From Psychrobacter sp. BI730 (GTDB taxonomy: Bacteria; Pseudomonadota; Gammaproteobacteria; Pseudomonadales; Moraxellaceae), in NCBI RefSeq assembly GCF_013414195.1, contig NZ_JAATTV010000011.1, positions 49,234 through 113,233 on the forward strand: a stretch of DNA of 64,000 nucleotides, given 5' to 3'. The position numbers and the translations under genes are program-made. How positions within the stretch are numbered: position 1 is the first letter of the stretch; every line of letters begins with the position of its first letter. Of the stretch, positions 27,528 through 36,819 are shown piece by piece. Under the pieces are notes generated by a model. It ran no database searches. It was not told where the DNA came from and was given only the letters and a program-made list of their open reading frames with translations.

Positions 27528-27680
27528 GCTTATTACCATTTATATAAACCATGCCTTTTCAATATCGCTTCTTTAGCAAAGCCTATGATAACGAACGATG
27601 ATTTTGCTAAAGGAATGAATTTTTACTCAATATCAACGCTTAACTACTTATTATAATTAGCCAACAGCCAAAGGTGACTT

Positions 27681-30338
27681 ATGGACAACGCCCTAGTACA
27701 ACCAATGAACGAACAATTCAAAAAGCCACTTCCCGGCACTGATTTGTATTATTTTGACACCCGCGAGGCTGTCGAGAGTATCGAAGCTGGCGCGTATGAC
27801 AAGCTACCGTTCTGCTCAAAAGTATTATGTGAAAACCTAGTACGCCGTTGCCCACCAGAAGAGCTAACCGATGCGCTAAAACAGCATATCGAAGGCAAGC
27901 AAGATCTAGACTTTCCTTGGTACCCTGCCCGCGTCGTTTGTCATGATATCTTGGGTCAGACCGCGTTTGTTGATTTGGCAGGTTTGCGTGATGCTATCGC
28001 TGAGCAAGGCGGTGACCCGTCTAAAGTAAACCCTATCGTGCCAACTCAGCTTATCGTTGACCATTCATTGGCCGTTGAGCACGCAGGCTTCGAAGATGAC
28101 GCATTTGAGAAAAACCGTGCGATTGAAGAGCGCCGCAACGATGACCGTTTTCACTTTATCAACTGGTGTCAGTATGCTTTTGACAATGTAAATGTCGTGC
28201 CACCGGGCAATGGCATCATGCATCAGATTAACCTAGAAAAAATGTCACCCGTGGTACAAGTGGTAAAAAACAAAGCGGGTGAAGAAGTCGCTTTTGCCGA
28301 TACGCTAGTTGGTACTGATAGCCACACGCCGATGGTCGATGCACTAGGTGTAATCTCAATCGGTGTGGGCGGTCTAGAAGCCGAAAGCGTCATGCTAGGA
28401 AACCCATCCTATATGCGCCTCCCTGATTACGTTGGCGTCAAACTAACGGGTAAACTGCAAAAAGGCATTACCGGTACAGATTTGGTACTGGCAATGACTG
28501 AGTTTTTGCGTGATGCCGGCGTAGTGTCTACTTACATTGAATTCTTCGGTGACGGTGCACGCCAGCTAAGTGTCGGTGACCGCGCTTCTATCTCCAACAT
28601 GACACCTGAATATGGTGCCACTGCCGCGATGTTCTATATCGATGAGCAAACCACTGACTATCTACGTCTGACTGGTCGTTCTGAGCCTCAGATTAAATTG
28701 GTTGAGCAGTATGCCAAGCAAACGGGCCTATGGGCTGACGGCATGGAAAAAGCCGAATACGCACGCGTCCTTGAGTTTGATTTGTCATCAGTCGGTCGTA
28801 ATATGGCAGGCCCGTCGCGTCCCCATGCCCGTGTATCGACTACCGACTTGGTTGCCAAAGGTATCGCTCATGGCGCTGACGAGAAACTGCCTGAACCTAA
28901 AGACGGTCTCATGCCAGATGGCGCGGTTATTATCGCTGCTATCACCAGCTGCACCAATACTTCAAACCCACGCAACATGGTGGCCGCAGGCCTTGTCGCT
29001 CGTAATGCGAATGCCAAAGGCTTATTACGCAAACCTTGGGTGAAGTCATCCTTAGCACCCGGCTCAAAAACCGTCAAAATGTACCTAGAAGAAGCGGGAC
29101 TGATGCCAGAGCTACAAGAAATCGGTTTTGATGTAGTAGGCTTTGCCTGTACGACATGTAACGGTATGAGCGGTGCACTTGACCCTGACATCGAGCAAGA
29201 AATCATCGACAATGATTTGTTCACTACGGCAGTGCTATCTGGTAACCGTAACTTTGACGGTCGTATCCATCCGTATGCCAAGCAAGCATTTTTAGCATCG
29301 CCGCCACTGGTTATCGCTTATGCCATCGCTGGTAACATCCGTTTTGATATTGAAAAAGACTCGTTGGGTAAAGACCAAGACGGCAATGATGTCTATCTAA
29401 AAGACATCTGGTTTGATGATGAAGAAGTGGATGCCATTGTCGCTGCTGCCGTTAAGCCTGAGCAGTTCAATGCGGTATATATTCCAATGTTTGATGAAGC
29501 CAAAAAAGACACAGGTAAGGCATTAAGCCCATTGTATGACTGGCGTGAAATGACCACTTATATCCGCCGTCCGCCGTATTGGGAAGGTCAAATGGCAGCG
29601 ATGAACAAACTAAAAGGTATGCGTCCGCTTGCAGTCCTTGGTGACAACATCACAACCGACCATATGTCACCATCAAACGCTATCCTTGGCTCATCGGCAG
29701 CTGGTGAGTATCTCGATACTATGGGCTTGCCTGCCGAGGACTATAACTCATACGCGACCCATCGCGGCGACCATTTAACCGCGCAACGTGCGACCTTTGC
29801 CAACCCTAAGCTATTGAATGAGATGGTACGAGATGAAGATGGCGAAGTTATCCAAGGCTCATTGGCGCGCGTTGAGCCAGAAGGTCAAGTCATGCGTATG
29901 TGGGAAGCGATTGAGACCTACATGAACCGTGAGCAGCCGCTGATCATCATCGCAGGTGATGGCTATGGTCAAGGCTCAAGCCGTGACTGGGCTGCCAAAG
30001 GTGTGCGTCTCGCTGGCGTAGAAGCCGTCGTTGCTGAAGATTTTGAACGTATTCATCGTCAAAACTTAGTGGGCATGGGCGCTCTACCTCTACAGTTCGA
30101 GGAAGGTACGACTCGCCATACGCTAAATATCGATGGTACAGAAACCTTTGATGTCACAGGTGAAGTCTCGGCTGGCGGGTTGATGACCTTAGTGATTCAT
30201 CGTGCCGATGGTAGTACCACTGAGACGCCTATTATCTGCCGCTTAGATACGGCTGATGAAGTAAAAATGTACAAAGCTGGCGGTATGCTACAACGCTTTG
30301 CTAAAGAGTTTATCGAAGGTACGTTAGATATTGCTTAA
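27681..30338 (+). CDS. acnD: Fe/S-dependent 2-methylisocitrate dehydratase AcnD
   Basis: Aconitase-fold enzyme that dehydrates 2-methylcitrate to 2-methylaconitate, which PrpF then isomerises. The 885-aa length and the nearby prpF distinguish it from AcnA. The [4Fe-4S] cysteines are Cys424 (AAITSCTNTSNP), Cys490 and Cys493 (GFACTTCNGMSG). Further landmarks are TDSHTPMVDALGVISIGVGG, LGDNITTDHMSPS and the C-terminal swivel domain GDGYGQGSSRDWAAKG. It is followed by a terminator and the yefM-yoeB pair, which separate it from prpF. Confidence 0.95.
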   Translation: MDNALVQPMNEQFKKPLPGTDLYYFDTREAVESIEAGAYDKLPFCSKVLCENLVRRCPPEELTDALKQHIEGKQDLDFPWYPARVVCHDILGQTAFVDLAGLRDAIAEQGGDPSKVNPIVPTQLIVDHSLAVEHAGFEDDAFEKNRAIEERRNDDRFHFINWCQYAFDNVNVVPPGNGIMHQINLEKMSPVVQVVKNKAGEEVAFADTLVGTDSHTPMVDALGVISIGVGGLEAESVMLGNPSYMRLPDYVGVKLTGKLQKGITGTDLVLAMTEFLRDAGVVSTYIEFFGDGARQLSVGDRASISNMTPEYGATAAMFYIDEQTTDYLRLTGRSEPQIKLVEQYAKQTGLWADGMEKAEYARVLEFDLSSVGRNMAGPSRPHARVSTTDLVAKGIAHGADEKLPEPKDGLMPDGAVIIAAITSCTNTSNPRNMVAAGLVARNANAKGLLRKPWVKSSLAPGSKTVKMYLEEAGLMPELQEIGFDVVGFACTTCNGMSGALDPDIEQEIIDNDLFTTAVLSGNRNFDGRIHPYAKQAFLASPPLVIAYAIAGNIRFDIEKDSLGKDQDGNDVYLKDIWFDDEEVDAIVAAAVKPEQFNAVYIPMFDEAKKDTGKALSPLYDWREMTTYIRRPPYWEGQMAAMNKLKGMRPLAVLGDNITTDHMSPSNAILGSSAAGEYLDTMGLPAEDYNSYATHRGDHLTAQRATFANPKLLNEMVRDEDGEVIQGSLARVEPEGQVMRMWEAIETYMNREQPLIIIAGDGYGQGSSRDWAAKGVRLAGVEAVVAEDFERIHRQNLVGMGALPLQFEEGTTRHTLNIDGTETFDVTGEVSAGGLMTLVIHRADGSTTETPIICRLDTADEVKMYKAGGMLQRFAKEFIEGTLDIA

Positions 30339-30385
30339 GATTGTCATGTAGGTTTTAACGTGATAAATAGCAGAGTACAAAGTTC

Positions 30386-30424
30386 GCCGATGTTGTATAG
30401 CCTTATATGACATCGGCTTTTATT
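30386..30424 (+). terminator. Rho-independent terminator after acnD
   Basis: GCCGATGT / ACATCGGC stem (8 bp, 16-nt loop) followed by TTTTATTT. It implies that the toxin-antitoxin genes and prpF need their own promoter or read-through. Confidence 0.75.
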
Positions 30425-30498
30425 TGCTAATGTTAAAGCTTAGTTCAAAACATGGTTTGCACACTATACATTGAGTTTACTTAACCAATGGCGTAATA

Positions 30499-30516
30499 TG
30501 TACTATATATTGTACA
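30499..30516. promoter_or_regulatory. Putative YefM-YoeB operator
   Basis: TGTACT (30499-30504) and TGTACA (30511-30516) lie 12 bp apart, 33 bp before the yefM ATG. The E. coli yefM-yoeB operator has two palindromes with TGTACA cores at the same spacing, as I recall it. The first core has one change from that motif. Confidence 0.6.
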
Positions 30517-30548
30517 AGTAATGCAGAATGTCATGAAAGGAGTAAGCC

Positions 30549-30875
30549 ATGAGAGTCGTTAGTTTTTCAGAAGCCAGAAAGCATTTAAAATCTGTCCTAG
30601 ATACGGTAAACGATGATGCCAATGCCACTATCGTAACCCGCCGTGACGCTGATGATGCCGTTGTGATGTCGCTTGATTACTACAATAGCCTGATGGAAAC
30701 CGTCTATCTATTAAAATCTCCTGCCAATGCGGCGCACTTAGCGGACTCTATTGCCCAATATAAAGCTGGCAAGACCGTGACGCGTGAGTTAATAGATACG
30801 GTAGAAGATAGTGATAAAGCTGATGGTAGCAGCGATAATAATGAGCATACGGATAGCGATATTGAAAGTGCTTGA
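30549..30875 (+). CDS. yefM: Antitoxin YefM (Phd/YefM family)
   Basis: Binds and neutralises YoeB and represses its own operon. Residues 1-82 follow YefM closely (MRVVSFSEARKHLKSVLDTV, VTRRDADDAVVMSLDYYNSL, ETVYLLKSPANAAHLADSI). The protein is 108 aa, not the usual 83-90, because of an acidic Asp/Ser/Glu tail after residue 82 (TVEDSDKADGSSDNNEHTDS and on). The tail may be disordered and prone to proteolysis. AAAGGAGT precedes the start. The toxin ATG lies 35 bp downstream. Confidence 0.93.
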   Translation: MRVVSFSEARKHLKSVLDTVNDDANATIVTRRDADDAVVMSLDYYNSLMETVYLLKSPANAAHLADSIAQYKAGKTVTRELIDTVEDSDKADGSSDNNEHTDSDIESA

Positions 30876-30910
30876 ACTCAAAGGCTTCAATCAATCCAAA
30901 GGGTCTAATA

Positions 30911-31171
30911 ATGAGTGAACAACTAGCATGGACAGATGCTGCGTGGAAAGACTATCTGTACTGGCAAACGCAAGACAAAAAAACACTCAAACGTATTAAC
31001 AAACTCATCACCGAATGTAAGCGTAATCCGTTTGAAGGCATTGGCAAACCTGAACCCCTAAAAGAAAACCTATCTGGATTTTGGTCAAGACGCATCGATG
31101 ATGCCAATCGGTTGGTATATGCCGTCGATGATAACTATCTGACGATTATCTCCTGTCGTTATCATTATTAA
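30911..31171 (+). CDS. yoeB: Toxin YoeB (ribosome-dependent mRNA endonuclease)
   Basis: An 86-aa RelE-fold toxin that cuts mRNA in the ribosomal A site. Very close to E. coli YoeB: KPEPLKENLSGFWSRRID and LVYAVDDNYLTIISCRYHY. Expected catalytic residues are Glu48, Arg67, His85 and Tyr86, all present, so the toxin should be active. The ATG at 30911 gives the standard start; a longer frame from 30872 would add 13 residues with no family support. It lies inside the prp locus between acnD and prpF. Confidence 0.95.
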   Translation: MSEQLAWTDAAWKDYLYWQTQDKKTLKRINKLITECKRNPFEGIGKPEPLKENLSGFWSRRIDDANRLVYAVDDNYLTIISCRYHY

Positions 31172-31251
31172 CGAGCGCTCTTAGTCGTTCGGGCTTACTT
31201 GCTAATGACGCCATACCCATTCTTATAACAATATAAAAAGGACTTAATACA

Positions 31252-32505
31252 GTGGCCCAAACCAATACTAAATCAAAAGCTTCTTTTGCCCCGCAGCTAT
31301 CCGTTCCTGCTACCTATATGCGCGGCGGCACCTCAAAAGGCACGTTCTTTAAACTATCTGACTTACCTGAGCGTTGCCAAGTCGCAGGCTTTGCGCGGGA
31401 TAACTTCCTATTACGTGTCATCGGCAGCCCAGATCCTTACGGCAAGCAGATTGATGGTTTGGGCAATGGCAGTTCTAGCACGTCAAAAACGGTTATTTTA
31501 TCGGCCTCTGACAGACCAGATCATGATGTGAATTATCTGTTTGGACAAGTCAATATCGCAAAGCCTATGATTGATTGGGCGGGTAACTGTGGCAACTTAA
31601 CTGCGGCTGTCGGTGCCTGTGCCATTAATATGGGTCTAGTTGATGCTGACAAGATCAATAACAGTATTGATGACAATGCAGATAGCGGTATTTGTGAAGT
31701 ACGCATTTGGCAAGAAAATATTGGTAAAACCATTATTGCCCATGTACCAGTCTATAAAGATGCAAATGATAAAGTACAGGTTCAAGAGACGGGCGATTTT
31801 GAATTAGATGGTGTGACCTTCCCAGCGGCTGAAGTCAAAATTGAATTCATCGATCCGGTTGATGCCACAAGCGACATGTTCCCTACTGGTAACTTGGTCG
31901 ATGACTTCGATGTAACGAACTGTGGTCTAAATGCTGATAGCGTCAAAGCAACCTTTATTAGTGCAGGTATCCCAACTATCTTTATGAAAGCAGAAGATTT
32001 AGGCTTTACCGGTACTGAATTACAAGGCGATATTAATAGTGACAGTGAGCTACTTACCAAGCTCGAGAAAATCCGCGCTACAGGCGGTGTGGCGATGGGA
32101 TTATTCAAAGAAGTGAGCGAGGCACAGACCAGCCAGCACATTCCTAAAATCGCTTGGGTTGGCGCAGCACAGAGCTATACCGCCTCTAGTGGTAAATCGG
32201 TCGATGCAGGCGAGATTGATCTAGTCGTACGTGCCATGAGTATGGGTCAATTGCATCATGCCATGATGGGTACAGCAGCCGTCGCTATTGCCGCCGCCGC
32301 AACCACGCAAGGCACACTTGTTAATCAAGCGGCAGGCGCTGGCGAGCTGACAGAGGTACGTTTTGGTCATCCATCAGGTACATTGCTGGTCGGTGGAAAA
32401 ACCGAACTGGTCGATGGACGCTGGCAAGCCAAAAAAGTGTCGATGAGCCGCTCAGCAAGGCGTATCATGGTTGGTGAGGTTTTTGTGCCAGCGGATGCGT
32501 TTTAA
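31252..32505 (+). CDS. prpF: 2-Methylaconitate cis-trans isomerase PrpF
   Basis: Isomerises the AcnD product 2-methylaconitate for hydration by aconitase. 417 aa, diaminopimelate-epimerase-like fold, with the hallmark N-terminus VPATYMRGGTSKGTFFKL, GLGNGSSSTSKTVILS and WAGNCGNLTAAVGACAI, and a C-terminal MGQLHHAMMGTAAVAIAAAA. Starts with GTG at 31252 behind AAAAGGAC. Normally directly after acnD; here the toxin-antitoxin genes lie between. Confidence 0.94.
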   Translation: MAQTNTKSKASFAPQLSVPATYMRGGTSKGTFFKLSDLPERCQVAGFARDNFLLRVIGSPDPYGKQIDGLGNGSSSTSKTVILSASDRPDHDVNYLFGQVNIAKPMIDWAGNCGNLTAAVGACAINMGLVDADKINNSIDDNADSGICEVRIWQENIGKTIIAHVPVYKDANDKVQVQETGDFELDGVTFPAAEVKIEFIDPVDATSDMFPTGNLVDDFDVTNCGLNADSVKATFISAGIPTIFMKAEDLGFTGTELQGDINSDSELLTKLEKIRATGGVAMGLFKEVSEAQTSQHIPKIAWVGAAQSYTASSGKSVDAGEIDLVVRAMSMGQLHHAMMGTAAVAIAAAATTQGTLVNQAAGAGELTEVRFGHPSGTLLVGGKTELVDGRWQAKKVSMSRSARRIMVGEVFVPADAF

Positions 32506-32543
32506 GCATAGTCATGGCTTATTTCAATTTGCGATAGAGTTTT

Positions 32544-34397
32544 ATGCCAACACCTCCCCAACCCCGCCGCGTATCCTTAGATAAAAAACCGCCAGTCGAA
32601 AAGAAAGAACGGCGAGCGCTGCTGTGGGATATCCTCAAAAAACTGGCAGTATTTGCTCAGCCCTATCGCTTGCTTATCATCGCCACCTTAGCGCTGACTG
32701 CCCTAGGCTCCTTTACCGCGCAGGTTAACGCCTTTGTGCTGCGCTATACCGTCGATACTTTAACTGAGATAGCCACACTTGCTGAGCCTTGGGAAGCTGG
32801 TATACGTATGCTGATGATTATCAGTGCGGTCTTGCTAACCAAAGAGATACTGTCGATATTTATCTCTTTTGGTCAGCGTTTCTTTGGTGAAAAAATACGT
32901 ATTAATCTGTCACGCGATTTATCACAGCGCATCATTGAGCGCATTCTCACTTATCGCATGGCATTTTATACCAGCAGTGAAAATGACAGTGGTAAATTGC
33001 AAACCCGTATTGATTATGGGGTCAGCAGTTTGACCAGCCTCGTGCAAAACTTCTTTATCGATATGCTACCGCTGTTTGCCAACGCAATCGTGGCACTTAT
33101 CATCATGTTTTCAACCAATTTTTGGGTCGGCATGGTTGGTCTTGTCATCATACCCATTTACTTTTTTATTAGCCAAAAACAAGCTAAGCGACTGCAAGGG
33201 TTTCGGCGGCAGATGCGCGGATTTCGCGAGGCCAAAAGCGGTTTGGTAATATCTTTGATCAATTCGATCAGCGTGGTGAAATCCTTTGTTCGTGAATCTA
33301 TCGAAGCTGAGAAGCACCTAACCATTCAAAAAGAGATGACCGACAATCAGCTGCGCATTCGCAGTATTGGTTTTGTTTATGATGCCATCAAAACCTTTAT
33401 TGAGCAGATTGGCGTCGTGGTTATTATCTTGCTCACCGCGTATTTTGTCCTACAAGGCGAGATGACCATTGGTATGATTTTGTTTCATGTCATGCTGTTC
33501 CAAAACGTCGCCGCCCCTATCCGACAGTTGCACCGCATCTATGACCAGATCAATAATGCATTGACCTATGCCGAAGGGTTTTTTGATATCTTAGAAGATG
33601 ATAAACAAGTCGAAAACATCGCTGGCATTAGTAGCGACAACCTAAAAGGTCATATCGAGCTTAAACATGTCGATTTTACTTATCCGAATGGGACGCAAGC
33701 GCTCAAAGACGTTAGCTTTACCATCAAGCCCAACCGTATCACGGCACTGGTCGGTCTCTCTGGCGCTGGTAAGAGCACGATTATCAATCTATTGGTCAAG
33801 TTCTATGCGCCAGACGCTGGCACGATATGTTTAGATGGTCATGATTTGGCCGACTGCGATACCCATGAGCTGCGTCAGCGCATCGGTTTAGTACTACAGA
33901 GCAATCATATTTTTTCAGGGACGATTAGTGAAAACATCCGCTATGGGAATATGAATGCCAACGAAGATGATATCATCGTGGCTGCAAAAAAAGCCTCTAT
34001 CCACGAGCAGATCATAGGGTTAGCTGATGGCTATGAGAGCACTGCCAAGTCCTTATCAGGCGGTCAGCAGCAGCGGATTGCGCTGGCAAGGATGTTTTTA
34101 AAAGACCCACCTATTGTATTTTTGGACGAGCCGACAGCCAGCCTCGATGCCATTGCCAGCCAACAGGTCAAAAAAAGCCTTGATCTGATCAAAAAAGACC
34201 GTACCGTCATTATGGTCTCGCACAATATTGCCCAAATCATCGATGCCGACGATCTCGTGGTGATAGAAAATGGCGAAGTGGTTGAGACAGGTACCCACGA
34301 GGTACTTTATGCCCAACGCGGCAAATATTTTGAAATCTTTAGCGCTATGTCTGATAGCCTAAACTTAGATAAAATCAGCCAGACCCTAAACGGTTAG
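32544..34397 (+). CDS. ABC exporter, fused permease and ATPase
   Basis: Half-transporter of 617 aa that would act as a homodimer in the inner membrane. Residues about 35-340 are a six-span type IV (ABC_membrane) domain. The nucleotide-binding domain shows Walker A GLSGAGKST (404-412), the signature LSGGQQQRIALAR (from 504) and Walker B IVFLDEPTASLD (from 524). Lipid, peptide or drug export is possible; nothing indicates the substrate. It follows prpF by only 38 bp, so read-through is likely, but a link to propionate use is not known. Confidence 0.9.
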   Translation: MPTPPQPRRVSLDKKPPVEKKERRALLWDILKKLAVFAQPYRLLIIATLALTALGSFTAQVNAFVLRYTVDTLTEIATLAEPWEAGIRMLMIISAVLLTKEILSIFISFGQRFFGEKIRINLSRDLSQRIIERILTYRMAFYTSSENDSGKLQTRIDYGVSSLTSLVQNFFIDMLPLFANAIVALIIMFSTNFWVGMVGLVIIPIYFFISQKQAKRLQGFRRQMRGFREAKSGLVISLINSISVVKSFVRESIEAEKHLTIQKEMTDNQLRIRSIGFVYDAIKTFIEQIGVVVIILLTAYFVLQGEMTIGMILFHVMLFQNVAAPIRQLHRIYDQINNALTYAEGFFDILEDDKQVENIAGISSDNLKGHIELKHVDFTYPNGTQALKDVSFTIKPNRITALVGLSGAGKSTIINLLVKFYAPDAGTICLDGHDLADCDTHELRQRIGLVLQSNHIFSGTISENIRYGNMNANEDDIIVAAKKASIHEQIIGLADGYESTAKSLSGGQQQRIALARMFLKDPPIVFLDEPTASLDAIASQQVKKSLDLIKKDRTVIMVSHNIAQIIDADDLVVIENGEVVETGTHEVLYAQRGKYFEIFSAMSDSLNLDKISQTLNG

Positions 34398-34468
34398 GAA
34401 TGGTTAATGCCTGCCTAAATCGTTATAATGCCAATCTTTTACTGCCTATTGCCAGAAGCTAGCCCATT

Positions 34469-35095
34469 ATGACTTGTGAATTTTCTCTAAAAACCTTTGA
34501 CGAGCTGACCTCAGTTGATCTTTATCATATTTTAAAGGCGCGCTCGCAAGTGTTTGTCGTCGAACAAAACTGTGCCTATCAAGATATGGATGAAGTGGAT
34601 TTTGATTGCTTGCACCTAATCGCTCATCAAAACGCAGCATTGGTGGGCTATTGCCGTATTATCCCACCTGAGTTTAATAAGCTAAAATCCAACCTATCAG
34701 TAGCTGATCCTGCGATTAAGACCAACCACACTGCGATGCCTGCTATCGGTAGAGTGCTTGTGCTATCGGAGCATAGAGGTGATGGCCTAGCACGGCAGAT
34801 GATGAATCAGGCTATTGCACAGTGCCGAAAAAAGTACGGTAAAAAGCGTCCGATTATCATCTCAGCACAGGTTTACTTACTGAGTTTTTACGAGTCGTTA
34901 GGTTTTGTGCCTGAAGGCGAGCATTATCTCGAGGACAATATCGAGCATGTAAAAATGGTGCTATACGTTGCAAAGAAAAACAAAATCAAAAAAGAGAGTA
35001 CGGATACTGCATCAACCACGACCAAAGTTTTAAGTTTCCTGCTGTTTATCATGGCCGCTTTGTTTGTTTTAGGTCTGTTGTACTTAATGATTTAG
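34469..35095 (+). CDS. ElaA-type GNAT acetyltransferase with C-terminal membrane tail
   Basis: 208 aa. Residues 1-170 match the ElaA branch of GNAT N-acetyltransferases: LKTFDELTSVDLYHILKARS, VFVVEQNCAYQDMDEVDFDC, the acetyl-CoA loop IGRVLVLSEHRGDGLARQMM and AQVYLLSFYESLGFVPEGE. ElaA normally stops near residue 153-160. Here a Lys-rich linker (KKNKIKKESTD) leads to a hydrophobic segment at about 185-207 (LLFIMAALFVLGLLYLMI) that ends the protein, a tail-anchor layout. The substrate is unknown. 71 bp after the ABC gene. Confidence 0.87.
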   Translation: MTCEFSLKTFDELTSVDLYHILKARSQVFVVEQNCAYQDMDEVDFDCLHLIAHQNAALVGYCRIIPPEFNKLKSNLSVADPAIKTNHTAMPAIGRVLVLSEHRGDGLARQMMNQAIAQCRKKYGKKRPIIISAQVYLLSFYESLGFVPEGEHYLEDNIEHVKMVLYVAKKNKIKKESTDTASTTTKVLSFLLFIMAALFVLGLLYLMI

Positions 35096-35239
35096 ATCGC
35101 TGCTAACGTCTTAATTCTTAACATAATTCAAATTGGTTGTTCTATATTGAGTATGCTACTTTTAAATGACGATGGCTTTAAAAGGATAACCAGAATCATT
35201 GGTTAATAAAGCGGCACACTCAAGGAAGAGGACACAACC

Positions 35240-36766
35240 ATGTCAAACGACCATTCAAATACAAAAAATGCGACGGTAGAGAGCAATGTCCGTCCGGAAT
35301 ACGACGTCGAAATCCAAAGGATTGCCGATTATGTGCTTAATTATTCAATAGATGACGAGTCACCGAACGCTGCTGAAGCATGGAACACTGCACGTCACTG
35401 CTTGATGGACACTATCGGCTGTGGCCTACTGGCGCTGCGCTTTCCTGAGTGTACCAAGCACTTAGGCCCTAATTGCCCCGACCAAATAACACCGCATGGC
35501 GCGCGCGTTCCTGGTACATCTTATCGGCTAGACCCAATCAAAGCCGCTTTTGATATCGGCTGTATCGTACGCTGGCTTGACTACAATGACACGTGGCTCG
35601 CTGCCGAATGGGGTCATCCTTCCGATAATTTAGGTGGTATCTTGGCGGTCGCGGACTATATCAGTCAGAAAAACATCAGCCAAGGACAGGCGCCGCTTAC
35701 AATGAAAACTGTGCTTGAGGCGATGATCATGGCGCATGAAATTCAAGGCGTACTCGCACTTGAAAACTCATTCAACCGTGTGGGCCTGGATCATGTGTTT
35801 TTGGTCAAACTGGCTTCAACTGCGGTGGTTGCCAAACTCTACCAGCTACCCCGTGAGCGCATCATGGCAGCCATCTCGCAAGCCCTCGTTGATGGTCAGG
35901 CACTGCGCACCTATCGCCATGCCCCCAACGCTGGTAGTAGAAAATCATGGGCAGCCGGTGATGCAACCAGTCGTGCAGTACGCCTAGTAGATATCACCGC
36001 GCGCGGCGAGATGGGTATCCCAGGCGCATTAACCGCACCGCAGTGGGGATTTTATGATGTGCTGTTCAGCCATACCAATCACGATCTGGCCACAAAGCCA
36101 CAAGACGAGCGCCGTTTTACCTTTCAGCGTGATTTTGGCAGTTACGTGCTGGAAAATATTTTATTCAAAATAAGCTTTCCTGCTGAATTTCACGCCCAGA
36201 CCGCTTGTGAAGCAGCGGTCATTTTGCATCCACATGTCAAAGGCCGAGTGGATGATATCGAAAAAATTGTTTTGACCACGCATGACTCAGCGATTCGCAT
36301 CATCTCAAAAGAAGGCGCGCTTGCCAACCCAGCTGATCGTGATCATTGCTTACAGTATATGGTAGCCGTGCCACTATTGATGGGTGATCTAATGGCAGAG
36401 CACTACGAGGACGACTATCACGAGGAGCATCTATCTATTGATGAGCTACGCGGCAAAATGGTAGTAGAAGAAAACGTACAGTACTCAAAGGACTATCATG
36501 ATCCCAGTAAGCGCTCTATCGCCAATGCCATTCAAATATTTTTTGCAGATGGTAGTAGCACAGAAAAAGTTGCCATTGAATATCCTATCGGTCATAAACG
36601 CCGCCGCGCCGAAGGCATTCCTGTATTAGAGGCAAAGTTCCGTGCCAGTCTGGCAACTCGCTTTGTCGACAGCCGTTGTCAGCAGATCATTGAATTGTGT
36701 GACGATCAAGAAAAGCTTACGCAAACACCGGTAAATGAGTTTATGGATTTATTTATGGCTTACTAA
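35240..36766 (+). CDS. prpD: 2-Methylcitrate dehydratase (MmgE/PrpD family)
   Basis: 508 aa, the cofactor-independent 2-methylcitrate dehydratase. Conserved blocks: [60 protein letters not shown] and the C-terminal [24 protein letters not shown] precedes the ATG. Many genomes carry either PrpD or the AcnD/PrpF pair; this locus has both, so the dehydration step is apparently duplicated. The 144 bp upstream may contain its own promoter. Confidence 0.94.
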   Translation: MSNDHSNTKNATVESNVRPEYDVEIQRIADYVLNYSIDDESPNAAEAWNTARHCLMDTIGCGLLALRFPECTKHLGPNCPDQITPHGARVPGTSYRLDPIKAAFDIGCIVRWLDYNDTWLAAEWGHPSDNLGGILAVADYISQKNISQGQAPLTMKTVLEAMIMAHEIQGVLALENSFNRVGLDHVFLVKLASTAVVAKLYQLPRERIMAAISQALVDGQALRTYRHAPNAGSRKSWAAGDATSRAVRLVDITARGEMGIPGALTAPQWGFYDVLFSHTNHDLATKPQDERRFTFQRDFGSYVLENILFKISFPAEFHAQTACEAAVILHPHVKGRVDDIEKIVLTTHDSAIRIISKEGALANPADRDHCLQYMVAVPLLMGDLMAEHYEDDYHEEHLSIDELRGKMVVEENVQYSKDYHDPSKRSIANAIQIFFADGSSTEKVAIEYPIGHKRRRAEGIPVLEAKFRASLATRFVDSRCQQIIELCDDQEKLTQTPVNEFMDLFMAY

Positions 36767-36819
36767 CTAGGGCTGATTAACGGCGCATCTTTTATGGTCT
36801 TATTTAGCGAATATACCTA

